Assembly: GCA_030694835.1 (NCBI GenBank)
Contig: JAUYUF010000202.1
Coordinates: 1-5,104, forward strand
Source: Flavobacteriaceae bacterium
GTDB taxonomy: Bacteria > Bacteroidota > Bacteroidia > Flavobacteriales > Flavobacteriaceae
Direction: 5' to 3'
Length of the DNA: 5,104 nucleotides
Both the position numbers and the translations under genes were made by a program. The notes under the pieces are model-generated. The model did not search any database and was not told the origin of the DNA. It worked only from the letters and a program-made list of their open reading frames with translations. Position 1 is the first letter of the stretch. Every line of letters begins with the position of its first letter. This document shows positions 1 to 5,104 of this stretch, piece by piece.

Positions 1-182
1 TCAATTTCAATTTTTATTTTTTTAATAAATTCTTCTTCATTTTCAGCTTCAAATAAAAGATACGTTAGCAACTCTTTATTATTCTTTTTGAATTTTGATA
101 AACGCAGAATTATTTCAATTAATTCAGTAGTTGAATGATGTGATAATTCTGTTTTTATTTCTTTTACGGTAACAATTTTCAT
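1..182 (-). CDS. Small hypothetical protein, N-terminal part (C-terminus cut by window edge)
   Basis: An open frame on the minus strand starts at ATG 180-182 and stays open for 60 codons to the left edge, so the C-terminus and stop are outside the window. The protein begins MKIVTVKEIKTELSHHSTTE. Its middle (about residues 20-45) is a leucine- and lysine-rich stretch that looks helical, with LSKFKKNNKELLTYLLFEAE as the core, and it then becomes strongly acidic and basic. There is no signal peptide or membrane segment, so it is probably a cytoplasmic helical protein. An in-frame TAA at 192-194 lies just upstream and no other ATG falls between, which fixes the start. No Shine-Dalgarno sequence is visible, as is usual in Bacteroidota. 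The sequence resembles short conserved hypothetical proteins I associate with flavobacteria, but this is from memory and no function is known to me. It is transcribed divergently from the small membrane gene at 359-502. Confidence 0.7.
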   Translation of the reverse strand, partial: MKIVTVKEIKTELSHHSTTELIEIILRLSKFKKNNKELLTYLLFEAENEEEFIKKIKIEI

Positions 183-358
183 GTGCGCAAGTTAATAAAT
201 GAATGTTTAAATGAATATTTTAATTAATTAATTTGAAGATTATTGTCAAAAGAATAACGCTTACTATTTTATAAAGAAAGTTATTTTTTTATTTATAAAA
301 TTGACCTACTTCATTGCAATCACCTGTATATGTTTATAAATGACAGAAAAATTAAACT
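183..358. other. Divergent intergenic region with three TTTATAAA palindromes
   Basis: These 176 bases separate the starts of two divergently read genes. Three exact copies of the self-complementary octamer TTTATAAA lie at 268-275, 292-299 and 333-340. The first two are embedded in a perfect 10-bp inverted repeat (266-275 and 292-301, 16-base spacer). A direct repeat of aaatgaat occurs at 197-204 and 209-216, 12 bases apart. TTGACC at 301-306 followed by TATATG or TATGTTTA near 327-336 could serve the rightward gene, but the spacing fits no consensus well. The region probably carries the promoters of both genes. An operator role for the repeats is inference only. Confidence 0.4.
221..249 (-). 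promoter_or_regulatory. Candidate promoter of the leftward hypothetical gene
   Basis: On the minus strand, TTGACA (plus positions 244-249) is followed after 17 bases by TAATTA (221-226), about 40 bases before the ATG at 180-182. The spacing and the -35-like box match the general sigma-70 pattern. The -10-like box is a poor match to both TATAAT and the Bacteroidota TAnnTTTG element. It lies in very AT-rich DNA with a TTAA tandem repeat, so a chance match is quite possible. Confidence 0.25.
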
Positions 359-502
359 ATGAAAATGTCTGTTCTTTTTATCATATTGTTAATATTGATC
401 GTTTATCTTTTATTTGTGCCAATCATAATTGTTATAGATTCAGTAAATGAACAATATTTTGAAAGTAGAACTCATGAAAAAGAAATGGATTTAACTTTTT
501 GA
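359..502 (+). CDS. Small single-pass membrane protein (47 residues), function unknown
   Basis: An ATG at 359-361 opens a 47-codon frame ending in TGA at 500-502. The protein starts MKMSVLFIILLILIVYLLFV. Residues 4-26 form one continuous hydrophobic segment, consistent with a transmembrane helix or uncleaved signal anchor. A short tail of mixed charge follows (residues 27-47, ending KEMDLTF). It has only a small basic N-terminus and no lipobox cysteine. An A-rich leader without a Shine-Dalgarno sequence precedes the ATG. The gene is followed 26 bases later by the hairpin terminator at 529-576, which supports real transcription. The part LFVPIIIVIDSVNEQYF reminds me of the start of slightly longer flavobacterial small membrane proteins, so this could be a shortened or decaying copy. 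That comparison is from memory. A chance ORF cannot be excluded at this length, but a coherent hydrophobic helix next to a terminator argues against it. Confidence 0.5.
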   Translation: MKMSVLFIILLILIVYLLFVPIIIVIDSVNEQYFESRTHEKEMDLTF

Positions 503-528
503 TTTTTAAGCTTGTCAGTTTTAAAAGG

Positions 529-576
529 AAAAACCGAATAAATTAAACTTTAATGAAGTTAACATATTCGGTTTTT
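529..576. terminator. Bidirectional intrinsic terminator between the small membrane gene and mnmE
   Basis: AAAAACCGAATA (529-540) and TATTCGGTTTTT (565-576) form a perfect 12-bp stem. The 24-base loop can fold further: TTAA (543-546) pairs with 559-562 and CTT (548-550) with 556-558, with one bulged A at 547. Because the stem starts with A5 and ends with T5, transcripts from either side finish in a U-tract. It lies 26 bases after the stop of the rightward small gene and 9 bases after the leftward mnmE stop, so it can serve both convergent genes. Confidence 0.85.
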
Positions 577-585
577 ATATTTTAA

Positions 586-1983
586 TTACTTTCCGATACA
601 GAAGTTGGCAAAAATATTACCCAATAAATCATCTGTTGTTATTTGCCCAGTAACTTCGCCTAAATGAAATAATGCTTGTCTAATATCAATTGCAATTAAA
701 TCTGTTGGAATTCCATTTTCTATTCCTTTTTTTACATCAATTAAAGCTTTTAAAGCATTTGAAAAAGCTTCGTAATGCCTGCTGTTACTAACAATAGTGT
801 CGCTAGATGAAAGTGCTCCAGTATGTACTAGTGAAGTTAATTTCAAGGTTAATTCATGGATGCCTTCACTGGTTTTTGCTGATATAAAATGAACATTTTC
901 AAACGGAAGTAGTTTTTTAATGGAATTAATATTTGATAAATCAATTTTATTGGCAATAATCAATAATTTCTTGCTTGGAAATTGTTCTTGAATCTTTGAA
1001 ATCTCAATTTGTAACAATTTAGATTTTGCTTGATTTAATGTATTCGCATCTAATAAATAAATGACTACTTGAGCTTGTTTAATTTTTTCAAAAGTTTTTT
1101 TAATTCCGATACTTTCAATAATATCAGTAGTTTCACGTATTCCGGCAGTATCAATAAATCGATATACAATTCCGTTAATTACAATTTCATCTTCAATAGC
1201 ATCACGAGTAGTGCCCGGAATTTCAGAAACAATTGCTTTATCTTCTTTTAACAAGGCATTTAACAAGGTCGATTTTCCTACATTAGGTTCGCCTACAATG
1301 GCAATCGGAATTCCGTTTTTAAGAACATTTCCTAAAGCAAATGAATCAACTAATTGTTTTAAAATTTTACTAATTTTATTAACCAGATTGTTAAATTCAT
1401 CTCTATCAGCAAATTCAACATCTTCTTCAGAAAAATCTAATTCTAATTCCATTAAAGAAGCAAAATTTAACAGTTCTTGTCTTAAATCATTAATTTCTTT
1501 GGAATAACCTCCTCGCATTTGTTGCATAGCTACTTGATGTGATGCTGCAGAATTAGCTTCAATTAAATCTGCTACCGCTTCAGCTTGTGCCAACTCTAAT
1601 TTACCATTTAAAAAAGCCCGAAGTGTAAATTCGCCAGGAGTTGCTAATCTTACATTGTTTCTTAAAAAGAGCTGTACAATTTCTTGTTGAATATAAGAAG
1701 ATCCATGGCAAGAAATTTCTACTGTATTTTCACCTGTATAGGAATTAGGTCCGTGAAATAAGGAAACCAATACTTCATCAATAACTCGGTTATTTTCTTT
1801 TATATAGCCAAAATGTAAGGTATGTGATTTTTGAGTTGTTAAATCTTTATTTCCTTTAATTGATTTAAAGAAAGTATTGCAAATAGTAATGGCATTAGGT
1901 CCAGAAAGTCGTATAACAGCAATGGCACCAATTCCGGGTGGAGTTGCGATAGCAATAATGGTATCGTTAAAGTGTGAATTCAA
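586..1983 (-). CDS. mnmE: tRNA uridine-5-carboxymethylaminomethyl(34) synthesis GTPase MnmE
   Basis: MnmE (TrmE) works with MnmG to install the 5-carboxymethylaminomethyl group on wobble uridine 34 of certain tRNAs, using GTP hydrolysis, a one-carbon folate donor and FAD in MnmG. The 465-residue protein is full length for the family. The N-terminal folate-binding domain (about 1-120) shows TPPGIGAIAVIRLSG (14-28) and GENTVEISCHG. The helical domain begins with TPGEFTLRAFLNGKLELAQA. The G domain (about 224-380) shows G1 GEPNVGKS (231-238, potassium-binding Asn 234), G2 GTTRD (257-261), G3 DTAG (278-281), G4 NKID (345-348) and G5 SAK (368-370). Glu 290 aligns with the catalytic Glu 282 of E. 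coli. The C-terminus is the invariant FCIGK with catalytic Cys 462. The start is TTG at 1981-1983: an in-frame TAA lies at 1990-1992, no ATG follows before the conserved domain, and only an ATT (1987-1989) is an alternative. dnaX ends 73 bp upstream on the same strand, so co-transcription is possible. Confidence 0.97.
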   Translation of the reverse strand: MNSHFNDTIIAIATPPGIGAIAVIRLSGPNAITICNTFFKSIKGNKDLTTQKSHTLHFGYIKENNRVIDEVLVSLFHGPNSYTGENTVEISCHGSSYIQQEIVQLFLRNNVRLATPGEFTLRAFLNGKLELAQAEAVADLIEANSAASHQVAMQQMRGGYSKEINDLRQELLNFASLMELELDFSEEDVEFADRDEFNNLVNKISKILKQLVDSFALGNVLKNGIPIAIVGEPNVGKSTLLNALLKEDKAIVSEIPGTTRDAIEDEIVINGIVYRFIDTAGIRETTDIIESIGIKKTFEKIKQAQVVIYLLDANTLNQAKSKLLQIEISKIQEQFPSKKLLIIANKIDLSNINSIKKLLPFENVHFISAKTSEGIHELTLKLTSLVHTGALSSSDTIVSNSRHYEAFSNALKALIDVKKGIENGIPTDLIAIDIRQALFHLGEVTGQITTDDLLGNIFANFCIGK

Positions 1984-2056
1984 ATCAATTTAATTTTTTA
2001 GTAAAATTACGGAATGTGAAATGATTTTTTGTAAATCAATCCTAAAAGTACAATTT

Positions 2057-3799
2057 TTATAGCTCTAGTTTAAATCGCTCTCGCAGTAAATCAAGTTCAA
2101 TATTCTTTTTAGAAAGCAATTCATATTTTTCTTTTGGAGTATGAGCATATTTATTTTGAATAGTCTCTAGAACTTCTACGTTGAAAGTAATATCGTAATT
2201 ATTGAGTCTTTCTTTTAAAAATTTGAGCAGATGTGGTGCAATATGTAGAAATTGCTCCTTCATATTTTTACTTGCTACTTGATAGTTAATTTTATTAGCA
2301 TTACAACTTGGCAAAGAAGATGTTAAAACAGCATTCTTCAATTTTCTTCCAGATTGAAGTTGATTATGAGAAAATTCATTCCATAATTGAACTAACTGAT
2401 CTGTTGTAAACTCATCTCTTGGCAATAAACTTTCATCAACAAAATCTAAATTTTTTTTCACCACTTCTTTCTGATTATCAATGTTTGAAATAGATAGAGC
2501 AGAAGTACGGCGAGGTTCTAATTTTAAATTTGGTTTTTGAATAGTCGGTTGCTTTTGTTCTTCAACAATTGCATCCGTATTGTTAAGTAGTTCTTTTTTT
2601 TCAGTTGAATATATTTTTTCTTCAGTAGCAATGACAGGAGCAACTGATTTATCCTGATCAATAGCTAACTGAACCTTGGTTGATTTTTTAAAAAAACTTG
2701 CAGGAATTATGAACTGACTGTCATTTTTTTTTTCTCCATCAAAAGTGATAGAGGCTAATTGCATTAAAGTTAATTCGATTAATAGTCGCTGATTTTTACT
2801 TTCTTTAAACCTTAAATCACCCGTATTGGCAATTTCAATAGCTTTTAACAGAAAAGATTCTGAACTCTTTTTAGCTTGATCTATATATGTTTTCTGGGTA
2901 TTTTCACCAACTTCGAGTAAAGTAATAGTGCTGGGAGTTTTAGCAACTAATAAATCTCTAAAGTGAGAAGCTAAACCGATGATGAAATGATGCGCATCAA
3001 ATCCTTTACCTAAAATAGAATTGAATTCCAACAATAATTCAGGAATTTTATTTTCTAAGATTATATCTGTAACTGTAAAGTACACTTCGTAATCAAGCAC
3101 ATTTAAATTTTCTGCAACTGCTTGTCTGGTTAATTCTTTTCCGCAAAAACTAACCACCCGATCATAAATAGAAAGCGCATCCCGTAAGGCACCATCTGCT
3201 TTTTGAGCGATGATATGCAGTGCGTCGTCTTCGGCAGCAATTTGTTCCTCTTTGGCTATCTTCTTTAAGTAATTTTTGATATCATTAACTACAATTCGTT
3301 TAAAATCAAATATTTGACAACGCGATAAAATGGTAGGGATTATTTTATGTTTCTCTGTAGTTGCTAAAATAAAAATAGCATGTGCAGGTGGCTCTTCTAA
3401 TGTTTTTAAAAAGGCATTAAAAGCAGATTGTGATAACATATGAACCTCATCAATGATATAAACTTTGTATTTACCAACCTGTGGCGGAATTCTAACCTGA
3501 TCAGTTAAACTCCTAATATCATCAACTGAGTTATTAGAGGCTGCATCAAGTTCAAAAATATTAAAAGCAAAATCCTCATCTTCACTCAAGTTTTGCATGC
3601 TTTCTTGGTTGATGCGTTTTGCCAAGATTCTAGCACAAGTAGTTTTTCCAACTCCACGAGGACCCGTAAAAAGTAATGCTTGCGCTAAATGATTATTTTT
3701 TATAGCATTTTCAAGGGTATTTGTAATGGTTTCTTGTCCAATTACATCTTCAAACACTTGTGGTCTATATTTTCTAGCCGATACTATAAAATGCTCCAT
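2057..3799 (-). CDS. dnaX: DNA polymerase III subunit gamma/tau
   Basis: DnaX is the ATPase of the clamp loader, which opens and loads the beta clamp onto primed DNA. The full-length tau form also tethers the polymerase and the replicative helicase. The 580-residue protein shows Walker A GPRGVGKTT (46-54), Walker B with DEVH (VYIIDEVH, 113-120), sensor 1 ATTE (146-149), the SRC arginine finger (Arg 160) and sensor 2 GALRDALS (203-210). Domain III, the collar, ends near residue 355. A lysine-rich low-complexity linker (about 356-450) follows. The C-terminal domain (about 460-580) contains LVQLWNEF and ends LLRERFKLEL, matching the tau tail of Bacteroidota. The four zinc-ligand cysteines that E. 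coli DnaX has between Walker A and B are absent (residues 61-83). The ATG at 3797-3799 gives the expected start MEHFIVSARKYRPQ. A run of ten A residues falls at codons 356-359, on the core-linker boundary, and may yield a short gamma-like product (see the separate entry). The gene has its own TAnnTTTG promoter element. Confidence 0.97.
   Translation of the reverse strand: MEHFIVSARKYRPQVFEDVIGQETITNTLENAIKNNHLAQALLFTGPRGVGKTTCARILAKRINQESMQNLSEDEDFAFNIFELDAASNNSVDDIRSLTDQVRIPPQVGKYKVYIIDEVHMLSQSAFNAFLKTLEEPPAHAIFILATTEKHKIIPTILSRCQIFDFKRIVVNDIKNYLKKIAKEEQIAAEDDALHIIAQKADGALRDALSIYDRVVSFCGKELTRQAVAENLNVLDYEVYFTVTDIILENKIPELLLEFNSILGKGFDAHHFIIGLASHFRDLLVAKTPSTITLLEVGENTQKTYIDQAKKSSESFLLKAIEIANTGDLRFKESKNQRLLIELTLMQLASITFDGEKKNDSQFIIPASFFKKSTKVQLAIDQDKSVAPVIATEEKIYSTEKKELLNNTDAIVEEQKQPTIQKPNLKLEPRRTSALSISNIDNQKEVVKKNLDFVDESLLPRDEFTTDQLVQLWNEFSHNQLQSGRKLKNAVLTSSLPSCNANKINYQVASKNMKEQFLHIAPHLLKFLKERLNNYDITFNVEVLETIQNKYAHTPKEKYELLSKKNIELDLLRERFKLEL
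2721..2733 (-). other. dnaX: Candidate slippage/frameshift site (A10 then TGA) in dnaX
   Basis: The coding strand reads GGA GAA AAA AAA AAT GAC, a run of ten A residues at plus positions 2724-2733. A -1 shift, or one extra A added by RNA polymerase, reads GAA AAA AAA AAA TGA and stops at once at 2721-2723. This would give a 359-residue protein made of the three clamp-loader domains only. Loss of one A reads ATG ACA GTC AGT TCA TAA and stops at 2707-2709. Thermus dnaX makes gamma by slippage on a run of nine A residues, and E. coli does so by -1 frameshifting on A AAA AAG. I see no strong downstream stem-loop, and the GGAG abuts the run, too close to be a classical stimulator. Transcriptional slippage is therefore the likelier mechanism. 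Confidence 0.5.
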
Positions 3800-3819
3800 G
3801 GTTATTTTTCTTGTGTTAA

Positions 3820-3827
3820 CAAAAATA
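3820..3827 (-). promoter_or_regulatory. dnaX promoter, Bacteroidota -7 element
   Basis: The minus strand reads TATTTTTG, an exact match to the Bacteroidota sigma factor -7 consensus TAnnTTTG, with its 3' end 20 bases before the dnaX ATG. This would give a short untranslated leader of roughly 15 bases. No clear TTG box is present about 19-21 bases further upstream, so the -33 half is weak. The position between the upstream terminator (3864-3893) and the dnaX start is what an independent promoter requires. Confidence 0.45.
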
Positions 3828-3863
3828 GGAAAATAAGTATAGAAACTGTGGAGATGTTAATAA

Positions 3864-3893
3864 AAAAACCTAACAAATTTTTGTTAGGTTTTT
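3864..3893 (-). terminator. Intrinsic terminator of the acyl-CoA synthetase gene
   Basis: AAAAACCTAACAA (3864-3876) and TTGTTAGGTTTTT (3881-3893) form a perfect 13-bp stem with a four-base loop (3877-3880). In the leftward direction the hairpin starts 21 bases after the synthetase TAA and ends in a run of U residues. The symmetric A and T tracts mean it could also work rightward, though no rightward gene approaches it. It insulates dnaX from the synthetase. Confidence 0.88.
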
Positions 3894-3914
3894 ATCAATT
3901 AAGAAAATCATATT

Positions 3915-5104
3915 TTATGATTCACGTTCATAAATTTTATTGTAGAGATCAATATATTTTGCTTGAATTACGTTACGTTTTGGTTTCATAGTTGGAGTTA
4001 ATAAGTTATTATCAATTCCCCAAACATCAGGTGTTAATTCAAATCGTTTAATTTTCTCCCAATCTCCAAATTTTCTATTTCTCTTATCTACATCTTTTTG
4101 GATGCGTGCAATTACTCGTTCATTAGAAATGATTTCAGCATTAGTTTCTCCGATATTTATTTCTTTTCTTCGAGCCCATTCTTTAATAAAATCAAAAGCT
4201 GGTTGTATAATAGCTGCTGGCATTTTTTCGCCATCACCTACAACCATAATTTGCTCTATAAAACGCGATTGTTTCATAGCATTTTCTAATAAGACTGGAG
4301 AAACATATTTACCACCTGAAGTTTTGAAAATTTCTTTTTTACGTCCAGTAATATATAAAAATCCATCTGCATCAATTTCACCTTTGTCACCCGTATGGAA
4401 ATAACCATTCTGAATAACTTCAGCTGTTTTTTCAGCATCTTTATAATAGCCCATCATTACATTTGGGCCTTTAATTAAAATTTCACCATCTTCGGCAATT
4501 TTGATAGTTACATCCTTAATTGCTTTTCCAACGGAACCAATTCTAAACAAGTTTCCTTTAAACATGTTTACGGTACAAACTGGAGATGTTTCTGTTAATC
4601 CATAACCTTCCATAATATTTAATCCTGCAGCACAAAAAACTTTGGTTAAACGCGACTGTAAGGCAGCACTACCTGAAACTAGTGTATTCAACTCGCCACC
4701 CAAAGCTGCTTGCCATTTGCTAAAAATAAGTTTACGCGCAATAGATAGTTTAAATTCATACCACCAACCATTTTCTCTATACGGTTTCCATTGTAAACCT
4801 AAACCAACAGCCCAAAAGAAAAGTCCTTTTTTAATTCCGGTTAATTCAGTTCCTTTTGCGATAATTCCGTCATATATTTTTTCTAATAAACGCGGAACCA
4901 CCGACATGATGGTTGGATGTATTTCATTTACGTTGTCTTTAATTTTTTCGATACTCTCTGCAAAATAAATTTCACCACCAGAATACATGTACAAATATTG
5001 AAGTATACGTTCAAAACTATGACAAACTGGTAAGAAGCTCAAAACTTTATATTTTCCATATTTAACTGGAACTCTTGATAAACTTGCTAAGGTATTAGAC
5101 ACCA
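3915..5104 (-). CDS. Long-chain acyl-CoA synthetase (AMP-binding), 5' end cut by window edge
   Basis: This enzyme of the ANL adenylate-forming superfamily activates fatty acids in two steps, first to acyl-AMP and then to acyl-CoA, feeding lipid synthesis or beta-oxidation at the inner face of the membrane. About 396 C-terminal codons are present and the frame is open to the right edge. Family members are near 590 residues, so roughly 190-200 N-terminal residues, including the TSGTTG-type phosphate-binding loop, lie outside. Counting from the codon at 5100-5102, the visible motifs are FLPVCHSFERILQYLYMYSG (23-42), EGYGLTETSP (165-174), GEILIKGPNVMMGYY (206-220), GYFHTGD (233-239), the hinge region ITGRKKEIFKTSGGKYVSP (251-269) and LTPTMKPKR (368-376), whose Lys 373 is the probable catalytic lysine of the mobile C-terminal lid. 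The FLP...HSFER and LTPTxKxKR patterns place it with long-chain (FadD15/FAA-like) synthetases rather than acetyl-CoA synthetases. The exact substrate chain length cannot be read from sequence. TAA is at 3915-3917, followed by a strong terminator. Confidence 0.93.
   Translation of the reverse strand, partial: VSNTLASLSRVPVKYGKYKVLSFLPVCHSFERILQYLYMYSGGEIYFAESIEKIKDNVNEIHPTIMSVVPRLLEKIYDGIIAKGTELTGIKKGLFFWAVGLGLQWKPYRENGWWYEFKLSIARKLIFSKWQAALGGELNTLVSGSAALQSRLTKVFCAAGLNIMEGYGLTETSPVCTVNMFKGNLFRIGSVGKAIKDVTIKIAEDGEILIKGPNVMMGYYKDAEKTAEVIQNGYFHTGDKGEIDADGFLYITGRKKEIFKTSGGKYVSPVLLENAMKQSRFIEQIMVVGDGEKMPAAIIQPAFDFIKEWARRKEINIGETNAEIISNERVIARIQKDVDKRNRKFGDWEKIKRFELTPDVWGIDNNLLTPTMKPKRNVIQAKYIDLYNKIYERES

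Noticed and set aside
218..234. TTAA tandem repeat with a TAATTAATTA palindrome
   Set aside because: A short simple repeat of a kind expected by chance in such AT-rich intergenic DNA. It is noted only as part of the candidate promoter.
1069..1507. Rightward open frames of 60 and 98 codons within mnmE
   Set aside because: They lie antisense to a clearly conserved gene, have no family features and show low-complexity Ser/Asn/Phe composition typical of reverse-strand shadows.
2022..2038. Inverted repeat TGATTT / AAATCA downstream of dnaX, considered as a terminator
   Set aside because: Only six base pairs with a single G-C pair and no proper U-tract, so it is too weak beside the two strong terminators in this window.
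2682..2698. T7-A6 tract in dnaX (Phe-Phe-Lys-Lys codons) as another slip site
   Set aside because: Each homopolymer is shorter than the usual slippage threshold, and the tract is explained by its amino acids.
3689..3991. Rightward 100-codon open frame across the dnaX start and the synthetase stop
   Set aside because: It runs through the hairpin terminator and the ends of two well-supported opposite-strand genes, and has no recognisable domain.
4098..4968. Rightward open frames of 63, 100 and 108 codons within the acyl-CoA synthetase gene
   Set aside because: They are antisense to motif-bearing coding sequence and have no start signal or family resemblance.
1..5104. Mobile element, CRISPR, phage or defence system
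   Set aside because: I found no transposase, integrase, repeat-spacer pattern, terminal inverted repeats or defence-type domains. All long genes are core housekeeping genes of similar composition.

Overview
This window looks like part of an AT-rich (by eye about 30% G+C) Bacteroidota chromosome, most likely from the family Flavobacteriaceae. Four observations point that way. The DnaX protein begins with a flavobacterial-type N-terminus (MEHFIVSARKYRP) and lacks the zinc-binding cysteines. No clear Shine-Dalgarno sequences precede the genes. A Bacteroidota-type -7 element (TAnnTTTG) lies upstream of dnaX. The two flanking small proteins have a composition typical of flavobacteria. There are no RNA genes, insertion sequences, CRISPR arrays or phage genes, and the region reads as conserved core genome.

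Layout, left to right. Positions 1-182 (minus) carry the N-terminal part of a small conserved-type hypothetical protein that runs off the left edge. Positions 183-358 are a divergent intergenic region with a candidate promoter and three copies of the palindrome TTTATAAA. Positions 359-502 (plus) encode a 47-residue single-pass membrane protein. A strong bidirectional terminator at 529-576 separates it from the convergent mnmE gene (586-1983, minus), which encodes the tRNA wobble-uridine modification GTPase and appears to start at TTG. Upstream of mnmE, 73 bp away and on the same strand, is dnaX (2057-3799, minus), encoding the clamp-loader tau subunit. A TAnnTTTG promoter element precedes dnaX. 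A 13-bp hairpin terminator (3864-3893) insulates it from the last gene, a long-chain acyl-CoA synthetase (3915-5104, minus) whose 5' end lies beyond the right edge.

The three large genes serve unrelated housekeeping roles: tRNA modification, DNA replication and fatty-acid activation. dnaX and mnmE may share a transcript because no convincing terminator separates them. The acyl-CoA synthetase is a separate unit.

The most interesting signal is a run of ten A residues inside dnaX (2724-2733, coding strand). It sits exactly where the clamp-loader core ends and the tau linker begins. A -1 shift at this run hits an immediate TGA and a +1 shift reaches TAA a few codons later. This is the arrangement expected for making a short gamma-like DnaX by transcriptional slippage or ribosomal frameshifting, as known in Thermus and E. 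coli. I found no evidence of a wholly new multi-gene system here.
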